The translations under genes were made by a program, and so were the position numbers. From Streptomyces sp. 2131.1 (GTDB lineage Bacteria > Actinomycetota > Actinomycetes > Streptomycetales > Streptomycetaceae), in contig NZ_FNSY01000001.1 of the NCBI RefSeq assembly GCF_900105515.1, positions 3,658,001-3,722,000 of the forward strand: a stretch of DNA of 64,000 nucleotides, written 5' to 3'. The notes under the pieces are model-generated. The model ran no database searches, had not been told where the DNA came from, and worked only from the letters and a program-made list of their open reading frames with translations. Of this stretch, positions 49,435 to 55,528 are shown piece after piece; the first letter of the stretch is position 1; every line of letters begins with the position of its first letter.

Positions 49435-49452
49435 ACTGACCGGCCGGTCAGT
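49435..49452. promoter_or_regulatory. 18-bp perfect palindrome, TetR-type operator candidate
   Basis: ACTGACCGGCCGGTCAGT is fully symmetric. It lies 120 bp upstream of the MerR-like gene. A weaker palindrome, TGCCGGGTCCCGGCA (49478-49492), follows. The 489-bp gap 49083-49571 holds only these elements, the hairpins above and no convincing gene. Confidence 0.5.
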
Positions 49453-49571
49453 GTCCTTGGCCCGAGCCGCCGCAGGTTGCCGGGTCCCGGCAGCCGCCCG
49501 CCCCCCTCCGGCCGCGCGCCGATTCCTTCCCTCGCCGGTGCAGGAAATCTGTCGCGGCTATGCTGGAGGCG

Positions 49572-49973
49572 ATGGCTCGCACAATGAGAGATTCTCTGCA
49601 CGGTGACGACGTCGGTGAGACGCGGCAGGAGACCCTGCCCCCCGAGACGCCCCGGCACGCCGCCGACCGTCTGGACGACGACGACTACCCCGCCTACACC
49701 ATGGGCCGTGCCGCCGAGATGATCGGCGCCACCCCGCAGTTCCTCCGCGCGATCGGGGAGGCCAGGCTGATCACCCCGCTGCGGTCGGAGGGCGGCCACC
49801 GCCGCTACTCCCGCTACCAGCTCCGCATCGCGGCCCGGGCCAGGGAGCTGGTCGACGGGGGCACGCCGATCGAGGCCGCGTGCCGCATCGTGATCCTGGA
49901 GGACCAGCTGGAGGAGGCGCTCCGGCTGAACGAGGAGCTGCGCAGGCCCGGCCGGGGCGGCGCAGCGGACTGA
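49572..49973 (+). CDS. MerR-like helix-turn-helix protein
   Basis: The 133-residue protein has an acidic N-terminal arm of about 38 residues and then a MerR-type winged helix (YTMGRAAEMIGATPQFLRAIGE and SEGGHRRYSRYQLRIAARA). A short helix (IVILEDQLEEALRLNEELR) could dimerise. It lacks an effector domain. ATG 49572 comes just 2 bp after GGAGG; an ATG at 49584 is a possible alternative. It lies upstream of the cold-shock gene on the same strand, an arrangement I recall from other Streptomyces. Confidence 0.85.
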   Translation: MARTMRDSLHGDDVGETRQETLPPETPRHAADRLDDDDYPAYTMGRAAEMIGATPQFLRAIGEARLITPLRSEGGHRRYSRYQLRIAARARELVDGGTPIEAACRIVILEDQLEEALRLNEELRRPGRGGAAD

Positions 49974-50288
49974 GGGTCCGCGGGAAACGCTCGCGCGCGG
50001 CTCAACGAATATCTACAGGCGTCGGCACAGTTTTTATTGCCATACGCGGTAAAGATTTATGCCTCGCCGGGCGGAGTGAAATTACTCGACGCACCCGGCC
50101 GCTTCCATTGTGCTACGGTGGTTTCAGTTGCAGTTGTGGTTCCCGAATTCCGAGCGCTTTCGACGGCCTAATGGCCGGTGAGTGTGCTGAATGTTCATCC
50201 GGCTTCATATCCGGACGGGGTAATCATCGCGGCGATGCGGGGCTCGCGCAGTGCGGGTTCCGGGGATCTGCCCCAGAAGGAGAAAAAA
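49974..50288 (+). other. Long AT-richer leader/promoter region of the cold-shock gene
   Basis: This 315-bp stretch is clearly richer in A and T than its surroundings (for example near 50030-50090) and codes for nothing convincing. Cold-shock genes often carry long 5' untranslated regions, so much of it may be transcribed. It ends in AAGGAG followed by an A-rich run before ATG 50289. Confidence 0.5.
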
Positions 50289-50492
50289 ATGGCTACTGGC
50301 ACCGTGAAGTGGTTCAACTCGGAAAAGGGTTTCGGCTTCATCGAGCAGGACGGCGGCGGCGCCGACGTCTTCGCCCACTACTCGAACATCGCGTCCTCCG
50401 GCTTCCGTGAGCTGCAGGAGGGCCAGAAGGTGAACTTCGACGTCACGCAGGGCCAGAAGGGCCCGCAGGCGGAGAACATCACCCCCGCGTGA
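50289..50492 (+). CDS. Cold-shock protein (CspA family)
   Basis: This single cold-shock domain of 67 aa has RNP1 KGFGFIEQD and RNP2 DVFAHYSNI, which bind single-stranded RNA and DNA. It begins MATGTVKWFNSEKGFGF, as do the abundant SC-type cold-shock proteins of Streptomyces. The AAGGAG ribosome-binding site is strong and the following A-rich spacer suggests high expression. A 16-bp terminator hairpin with a T-rich tail ends the transcript 41 bp downstream. A DEAD-box helicase gene follows, a functional partner in RNA unwinding. Confidence 0.96.
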   Translation: MATGTVKWFNSEKGFGFIEQDGGGADVFAHYSNIASSGFRELQEGQKVNFDVTQGQKGPQAENITPA

Positions 50493-50532
50493 ACCTGATC
50501 ACGTCGGCGCCGGTGCGCTGACCGTGTATCCC

Positions 50533-50567
50533 GGCTGGGGCCCGCACCTTGGGTGCGGGCCCCAGCC
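50533..50567 (+). terminator. Terminator of the cold-shock gene
   Basis: A perfect 16-bp stem (50533-50548 with 50552-50567), a 3-base loop and a T-rich tail (TGTTGTGTTTT): the closest to a classical intrinsic terminator in the window. Confidence 0.9.
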
Positions 50568-50920
50568 TGTTGTGTTTTCCGGTACTGCGCAGCCCCTGGC
50601 CGTGGCGGTACCATCGCTGTGAGCGCCCCCGAGGGCGCTTCGTCGTGCTCCACCGTCTCCCCCGGGGGACGGATGATCCGCCTCCCCGGACGCAAGGGTC
50701 CGGTGGAGCCCGCGACGTGACCCGCAGGCCCGTTTCACGGGCCGGCCCGTCACGTCCTTCGCGAAGCACCGGACCCGGCTCAGGCCCGGCCCGTATCGGC
50801 CCGAAACCGGCCGTCGGCTTCGTTCACGTATGCCAACGGCCCGTTCTTGCGCTTTCCGCGCCGCTCACCGGCGCGGAAACGAGTCGATACGCGCCCCGCC
50901 CAGCCGAGGAAAGGCCCCGC
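50568..50920 (+). promoter_or_regulatory. Structured leader RNA of the DEAD-box helicase gene
   Basis: This 353-bp gap contains nested perfect stems. They are: a 7-bp hairpin (50622-50628/50633-50639); a 9-bp closing stem (50647-50655/50701-50709) that encloses three small hairpins; an 8-bp closing stem (50714-50721/50749-50756) around a 6-bp hairpin (50727-50732/50738-50743); and an 11-bp hairpin (50853-50863/50869-50879) about 25 bp before the GAGGAAAG ribosome-binding site. TACCAT at 50609-50614 may be the -10 element, which would put the transcript start near the first hairpin. Confidence 0.6.
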
Positions 50921-52459
50921 TTGAACCGCGAACGCACACCCCGTTCCAACGATCGCTATTCCCGCACCCGTGGCGGAGGGCCGGATTCCGGCTCCCGTTC
51001 CGGCGGCGGATTCCGTACCCGGGGCGCGGGCCGCTCCGGACAGGGCCGTTTCGGCGCCCCCGACCGCCGCTCCGGCGGGTACGGCCGCAGGCCCGTCGCC
51101 CGGCAGGGCGAGTTCGAGCTGCCGAAGACCGTCACCCCGCCGCTGCCGGCCGTCGAGGCCTTCGCCGACCTGGACCTGCCCGACGCCGTGCTGGCGGCGC
51201 TGACCGCCCAGGGCGTCACCGAGCCGTTCCCGATCCAGGCGGCCACCCTGCCGAACTCGCTGGCCGGCCGCGACGTGCTGGGCCGGGGCCGTACCGGCTC
51301 CGGCAAGACGCTCGCCTTCGGCCTGGCCGTGCTGGCCCGCATGGAGCGCCGCCGCGCCGAGGCCCGCCACCCGCTGGCCCTGATCCTCGTCCCGACCCGC
51401 GAGCTGGCCCAGCAGGTGACCGCCGCGCTGACCCCGTACGCCAAGCCGCTGCGGCTGCGCATGGCCACCGTCGTCGGCGGGATGTCCATCGGCCGCCAGG
51501 CTGCCTCGCTGCGCGGCGGCACCGAGATCGTCGTCGCGACGCCCGGCCGCCTCAAGGACCTCATCGAGCGCGGCGACTGCATCCTGGACCGGGTCGAGAT
51601 CACGGTGCTCGACGAGGCCGACCAGATGGCCGACATGGGCTTCATGCCCCAGGTCACCGAGCTGCTGAACCAGGTGCGCACGGACGGCCAGCGCATGCTG
51701 TTCTCGGCGACCCTGGACCGCAACGTCGACCTGCTCGTCCGCCGCTACCTGAACGACCCGGTCGTCCACTCGGTGGACCCGGCCGCCGGCGCGGTGACCA
51801 CGATGGAGCACCACGTGCTCTACGTGCGCGGCGCCGACAAGTACGCCACCACGACGGAGATCGCGGCGCGCGACGGCCGGGTGATCATGTTCCTGGACAC
51901 CAAGCACGCGGTGGACCAGCTCACCGACCACCTGCTCAGCAGCGGGGTACGGGCGGCCGCGCTGCACGGCGGCAAGTCCCAGCCGCAGCGCAACCGCACC
52001 CTGGAGCGCTTCAAGACCGGGCACGTCACGGTCCTGGTGGCGACCAACGTCGCGGCGCGCGGCATCCACGTCGACAACCTCGACCTCGTCGTCAACGTGG
52101 ACCCGCCGAGCGACCACAAGGACTACCTGCACCGCGGCGGGCGGACCGCCCGGGCCGGCGAGTCCGGCAGCGTCGTCACGCTGGTGCTGCCCAACCAGCG
52201 CCGCGAGATGACCCGGCTGATGGCCGACGCGGGCATCACCCCGAAGGTCGCCGAGGTCCGCTCCGGCGAGGCCGAGCTGAGCCGCATCACCGGTGCGCAG
52301 GCGCCCTCCGGCGTGCCCGTCACCATCACCGCTCCGCCCTCCGAGCGGTCCGCGGGCGGCTCGCGCGGCCGCCGGCGCCCGGCGCAGGGCCGCCGCGGCC
52401 CGGCCCCGGCGGCCGGGAGCGGTGCACCGCGCCGTTCGTCCGGCAAGCACACCGGCTGA
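50921..52459 (+). CDS. DEAD-box RNA helicase (RhlE/DeaD type)
   Basis: The 512-residue protein has an Arg/Gly/Ser-rich N-terminus of about 65 residues, then the helicase core. The motifs are Q (PFPIQAATLP), I (GRTGSGKT), Ia (PTRELAQQ), II (DEAD), III (SAT), V (ATNVAARGIHVDN) and VI (HRGGRTARAG). A basic Arg/Ala/Gly tail binds RNA. It unwinds RNA duplexes using ATP and probably acts in cold adaptation and ribosome or mRNA turnover, beside the cold-shock gene. I chose TTG 50921 (NRERTPRSNDRYS), which has GAGGAAAG upstream; the in-frame open region before it lies in the structured leader. Confidence 0.92.
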   Translation: MNRERTPRSNDRYSRTRGGGPDSGSRSGGGFRTRGAGRSGQGRFGAPDRRSGGYGRRPVARQGEFELPKTVTPPLPAVEAFADLDLPDAVLAALTAQGVTEPFPIQAATLPNSLAGRDVLGRGRTGSGKTLAFGLAVLARMERRRAEARHPLALILVPTRELAQQVTAALTPYAKPLRLRMATVVGGMSIGRQAASLRGGTEIVVATPGRLKDLIERGDCILDRVEITVLDEADQMADMGFMPQVTELLNQVRTDGQRMLFSATLDRNVDLLVRRYLNDPVVHSVDPAAGAVTTMEHHVLYVRGADKYATTTEIAARDGRVIMFLDTKHAVDQLTDHLLSSGVRAAALHGGKSQPQRNRTLERFKTGHVTVLVATNVAARGIHVDNLDLVVNVDPPSDHKDYLHRGGRTARAGESGSVVTLVLPNQRREMTRLMADAGITPKVAEVRSGEAELSRITGAQAPSGVPVTITAPPSERSAGGSRGRRRPAQGRRGPAPAAGSGAPRRSSGKHTG

Positions 52460-52470
52460 CGCCCCGGTGC

Positions 52471-52504
52471 GGAGCCCGGCCACCCCGAGGGGTGGCCGGG
52501 CTCC
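52471..52504. terminator. Bidirectional terminator between helicase and crcB
   Basis: A perfect 15-bp stem (52471-52485 with 52490-52504) and a CGAG loop lies between the convergent genes. Confidence 0.85.
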
Positions 52505-52520
52505 GGCGTGCGCGGGGGAG

Positions 52521-52895
52521 TCAGGACCAGAGCGCCCCGGCGAGCTCGACGCCCGCGAAGGCGGCGCCCAGGCCCACGACCACGCTCGCCACGACGTTGG
52601 CCGCCGCGTAGAACCCGGCCCCGTCCTCGGCCAGCCGCAGCGTCTCGTAGCTGAACGTGGAGTACGTGCTCAGCGCCCCGCACAGACCGGTCCCGAGCAG
52701 CAGCTGGAGGTGCGAGGAGGCGGCCCCGGCCGCCGCCGCGCCGGTCAGCGTGCCCAGGATCAGGCAGCCGGCCATGTTCACGGTGAACGTCCCCCACGGG
52801 AAGACGGAGTCGTGGCGGGACTGCACGGCCCGGTCGGTCAGATAACGCAGCGGGGCGCCGACCGCCGCGCCGGCGATCACGAGAAGCCAGTTCAC
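52521..52895 (-). CDS. crcB: Fluoride exporter CrcB/FluC, subunit 1
   Basis: The 124-residue small membrane protein with four TM helices carries Fluc motifs GAPLRYLTDRAVQ, GTFTVNMAGCLILGTLTG (the conserved Asn) and GALSTYSTFSYE (the Na+/F- site with Phe-box). Its start overlaps the stop of the DUF190 gene by 4 bp (ATGA). It pairs with the second CrcB at 53248, and the two probably form an antiparallel heterodimer channel. Confidence 0.95.
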   Translation of the reverse strand: MNWLLVIAGAAVGAPLRYLTDRAVQSRHDSVFPWGTFTVNMAGCLILGTLTGAAAAGAASSHLQLLLGTGLCGALSTYSTFSYETLRLAEDGAGFYAAANVVASVVVGLGAAFAGVELAGALWS

Positions 52896-53251
52896 TCCTG
52901 CTCCCCCTGTATGCCCGGCCCCTGGCTCCGTACGATCTCGCAGATGTCCAGGGTCACCGGGCAGCCGTCGGTCAGCTCCGCGATCCGCGGCAGGAACGCC
53001 CGTACCGCCTCCTCCGCGTCCACGACGATCACGGCCACCGGCAGGTCCTCGCTCAGCGAGAGCAGCCGCTGGGTGTGGATCGTCGACGAGGCGCCGAAGC
53101 CCTCGATGCCCCGGAAGACGCTGGCGCCGGACAGTCCGGCGGCGTGCGCCCGGTGCACGATCTCCGTGTAGACGGGCTTGTGGTGCCAGCTGTCGGACTC
53201 GCCGACCAGCACGGTCAGCCGCAGTCCGGGTTCGGTCACGGGTGTCGTCAT
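52892..53251 (-). CDS. DUF190 family protein of the fluoride operon
   Basis: The 119-residue soluble protein opens LRLTVLVGESDSWHHKPVYTEIVHRAH, then ASVFRGIEGFGASSTIHTQR, which marks DUF190 (a PII-like ferredoxin fold). It overlaps both crcB genes by 4 bp on each side, so the three are tightly coupled. DUF190 recurs beside crcB and may regulate or assemble the channel (inference). No motif for catalysis is seen. Confidence 0.9.
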   Translation of the reverse strand: MTTPVTEPGLRLTVLVGESDSWHHKPVYTEIVHRAHAAGLSGASVFRGIEGFGASSTIHTQRLLSLSEDLPVAVIVVDAEEAVRAFLPRIAELTDGCPVTLDICEIVRSQGPGIQGEQE

Positions 53252-53667
53252 GCCTGCCTCCACGCCAGTGCGCGGCGCGTCAGCCACACCGCGCTCCACA
53301 CCGCCGCGAGGGCCGCGAGCAGTGTCACTCCGAGGTAGACCAGTCCGGTGCCGGCCCGGTCCTTCGAGACGAGCCGTTCGATGTCCACCGCGTAGGTGGA
53401 GAAGGTGGTGAACCCGCCGAGCACGCCGGTGCCGAAGAACGGCCGGACCAGCCGGTGCGCCGCCCAGACCTCGCTGGTGATCACCATGAAGACGCCGATG
53501 ACCGCGCAGCCGACGACGTTGACCACGAGGGTCGTCCAGGGGAAGCCGCCGGTCGCGGTGGGCCACAGCAGCCCGGCGCCGTAGCGGGCGGAGGCCCCGA
53601 CGGCACCGCCGAGGGCGACCACGCCGACGACAGCCGTCTGCGGATTCCGCGTCCATGAGCCGGGCAT
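53248..53667 (-). CDS. crcB: Fluoride exporter CrcB/FluC, subunit 2
   Basis: The 139-residue four-TM protein has the Fluc marks ASARYGAGLLW, WTTLVVNVVGCAVIGVFM (conserved Asn) and GGFTTFSTYAVD. I chose ATG 53667 (MPGSWTRNPQ), which has AGGAG upstream. It is the first gene of the crcB-DUF190-crcB operon. No clear fluoride riboswitch was found in the upstream 150 bp. Confidence 0.93.
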   Translation of the reverse strand: MPGSWTRNPQTAVVGVVALGGAVGASARYGAGLLWPTATGGFPWTTLVVNVVGCAVIGVFMVITSEVWAAHRLVRPFFGTGVLGGFTTFSTYAVDIERLVSKDRAGTGLVYLGVTLLAALAAVWSAVWLTRRALAWRQA

Positions 53668-53834
53668 ACGTCTCCTACCTGCCGGGGCGCCCACCGGTCG
53701 CGGGCGCGCTTCTGCGCAAGTAGGGACCGTTGGCGGGCGCGCACGCGCCCGCGGTTCGGGTACGGCGGGCCCCACCGCCGCGCAGCGGCCGGAACCGACC
53801 CTCTGCTGCTCCCAGGATATCGCCGGAGCGGCCC

Positions 53835-53895
53835 GGCCCGGCCCGGCGCCGGCCCGGACCCGGCCCGGCCCGGCGCCGGCCCGGACCCGGCCCGG
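53835..53895. repeat. 27-bp tandem repeat, 2.3 copies, very GC-rich
   Basis: Units 53835-53861 and 53862-53888 are identical, followed by a 7-base partial third. They are built from GGCCCGG and GGCGCC blocks. They lie between the divergent fluoride operon and amidase gene. Confidence 0.9.
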
Positions 53896-53975
53896 GAATA
53901 TTCCTCGTCCGCTGCGTTTTCACCCGTTCGGCCACCTCATCTGCGAGCCGGGCGGTATGGCCGCAGGGTGGAGGC

Positions 53976-54767
53976 ATGTGGCCCCATCGAATATGGCTGG
54001 GTGCCGCGGTCCTCCCGCTGGCTCTGCTGGTCCCGCGGGACGCCCCGGTGCCGCACATCCTGGCCGAGCCGCCCGCCGCGCCCGCGCGTGACAGGGCCGG
54101 GGCGGCGCCGCAGCCCGTGATCGTCACCAGGGCGGGCTGGCACGCGGACGAGGCCATCGTCCGGGAGCACGCCGTCTACACGGGTGCAGTACGCGCGGTC
54201 TTCGTCCACCACACGGGGGAGACGAACGACTACGACTGCGCCGAGGCGCCGGAGCTGATCCGGCGTGTCGAGGAGGCCCACATCAGGGACCGGGGCTGGG
54301 ACGACATCGGCTACAACTTCCTCGTCGACCGCTGCGGCACGATCTACGAGGGCCGGGCCGGCGGCGTCGCGCGCTCGGTGCGCGGGGCGCACACCACGGG
54401 CTTCAACGCCGACAGCGTGGGCATCGCGGTGCTCGGCGACTACTACGACGGCGAGAAGGTCCCGGCCCCCGTCGTCCGGGCGCTGGCGTCGATCGCGGCC
54501 TGGAAGCTGCTGCCGGGCGTGGACCCGCGCGGCAAGGTGCGGCTGCGGTCGACGAACGACGCGAGCCGGTATCCCAAGGGCGAGGTGGCCGTGCTGAACG
54601 TCATCTCCGGCCACCGCGATACGTATCGGACGAGCTGCCCCGGCCAGGCGCTGTACGACGAGCTGCCCGAGATCCGGACCATGGCGGCGGCCATGCGCGC
54701 GGCGGCCGAACGGGACGGCGACGCGGACACCGGGGATGCGGACACGGAGGATGCGAGTACGTACTAG
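53976..54767 (+). CDS. N-acetylmuramoyl-L-alanine amidase / PGRP-type exported protein
   Basis: The 263-residue protein has an N-terminal signal (WPHRIWLGAAVLPLALLV) and an Amidase_2/PGRP domain at about 55-235. Motifs RAVFVHHTGETNDYDC, GYNFLVDRCGTIYEGRAGG, AHTTGFNADSVGIAVLGDY and GHRDTYRTSCPG hold the His/His/Cys zinc ligands and the Tyr. It should cleave the bond between muramic acid and the stem peptide outside the cell. ATG 53976 follows GGAGG with a very short spacer. The tail is acidic. Its last codons form part of an inverted repeat in the next gene's promoter. Confidence 0.9.
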   Translation: MWPHRIWLGAAVLPLALLVPRDAPVPHILAEPPAAPARDRAGAAPQPVIVTRAGWHADEAIVREHAVYTGAVRAVFVHHTGETNDYDCAEAPELIRRVEEAHIRDRGWDDIGYNFLVDRCGTIYEGRAGGVARSVRGAHTTGFNADSVGIAVLGDYYDGEKVPAPVVRALASIAAWKLLPGVDPRGKVRLRSTNDASRYPKGEVAVLNVISGHRDTYRTSCPGQALYDELPEIRTMAAAMRAAAERDGDADTGDADTEDASTY

Positions 54768-54807
54768 TGCATAAATCTCTTGACGCTAGTACGTACGCGG
54801 GTAAGGT
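54757..54807 (+). promoter_or_regulatory. Leaderless promoter with operator repeats before the GNAT gene
   Basis: The -35 element TTGACG (54780-54785) and the -10 element TAAGGT (54802-54807) are 16 bp apart. Transcription should start at or next to ATG 54814. An 11-bp perfect inverted repeat, GTACGTACTAG (54757-54767) and CTAGTACGTAC (54786-54796), puts one arm in the spacer and the other over the upstream gene's last codon and stop: a repressor-type arrangement. Confidence 0.7.
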
Positions 54808-54813
54808 GTCTCC

Positions 54814-55398
54814 ATGCCCGCCACGAGCCCGCTCCCCGTGACCCTGACCGGCCGCCACGTCCGCGTCGAACCCCTCGCTCCCGCCCACCTGGACGACCTC
54901 TTCGCCGCCGGCGGCAACGACGACGACGTCTGGCGCTGGCTCGGCACCCCGACGCCCCGCACCCCCCAGGAGCTGGAGTCCGAGCTCGACGCGCTGCTCG
55001 CGGACGCGTCCTACGTCCCGTTCGCCGTCGTCCACCTGGAGACCGGGCGGGCGGTCGGCTGGACGACGTACATGGACATCGACGTGAAGAACGAGCGCCT
55101 GGAGATCGGCTCCACCTGGTACGGCCGCGCCCACTGGCGCACCGCCGTCAACACGGAGACCAAGCTCCTCCTGCTCACCCACGCCTTCGAGGACCTGGGT
55201 ATGGGCCGCGTCCAGCTGAAGACCGACCACCTCAACGAGCGCTCACAGCGCGCCATTTCTCGTCTCGGCGCCCGCCACGAAGGCGTCCTGCGCCGCCACC
55301 GCCGCCGCCCGGACGGCAGTTGGCGCGACACGGTGTACTTCTCGCTGCTGGCCGAGGAGTGGCCGGAAGCGAAGGGGTTTTTGGCGGCCCGGCTCTGA
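54814..55398 (+). CDS. GNAT family N-acetyltransferase (RimJ/RimL type)
   Basis: The 194-residue protein begins LPVTLTGRHVRVEPLAPAHLDDLF. It has the acetyl-CoA-binding region TWYGRAHWRTAVNTETKLLLLTHAF and the typical MGRVQLKTDHLNERSQRAISRLGA in the RimJ/L manner, which suggests it acetylates an N-terminal or side-chain amine; the target is unknown. It has no ribosome-binding sequence, which fits the leaderless promoter upstream. The 3' end and stop are echoed by an imperfect downstream duplication (55414-55437). Confidence 0.92.
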   Translation: MPATSPLPVTLTGRHVRVEPLAPAHLDDLFAAGGNDDDVWRWLGTPTPRTPQELESELDALLADASYVPFAVVHLETGRAVGWTTYMDIDVKNERLEIGSTWYGRAHWRTAVNTETKLLLLTHAFEDLGMGRVQLKTDHLNERSQRAISRLGARHEGVLRRHRRRPDGSWRDTVYFSLLAEEWPEAKGFLAARL

Positions 55399-55437
55399 CG
55401 TCACGTCAGCAGCGTTTTTGCCGCCCAGCTCTGACGT
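55377..55437. repeat. Imperfect tandem duplication of the GNAT gene end
   Basis: Bases 55377-55401 (with the stop at 55396-55398) and 55414-55437 align with one gap and two substitutions. Confidence 0.75.
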
Positions 55438-55451
55438 TGCGGCCGGCGCGT

Positions 55452-55469
55452 GTCCACCGGCCGGTGGAC
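55452..55469. promoter_or_regulatory. 18-bp perfect palindrome before the MMPL gene
   Basis: GTCCACCGGCCGGTGGAC lies 60 bp upstream of the MMPL start. It could be an operator or, as RNA, a 7-bp hairpin ending the GNAT transcript. Confidence 0.55.
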
Positions 55470-55528
55470 CCCCGGTTCCACCGGTCGAGGCTGCCGGGCG
55501 CACCGCCCCGCGCAACAGCATGGAGGGC

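Noticed and set aside
50728..50741. GTTTCACGGGCC, resembling half of parS
   Set aside because: Only the left half matches. The right half pairs instead within the helicase leader hairpin.
53668..53830. Fluoride riboswitch expected upstream of crcB
   Set aside because: I could not find the conserved crcB-motif pseudoknot segments; a covariance-model search would be decisive.
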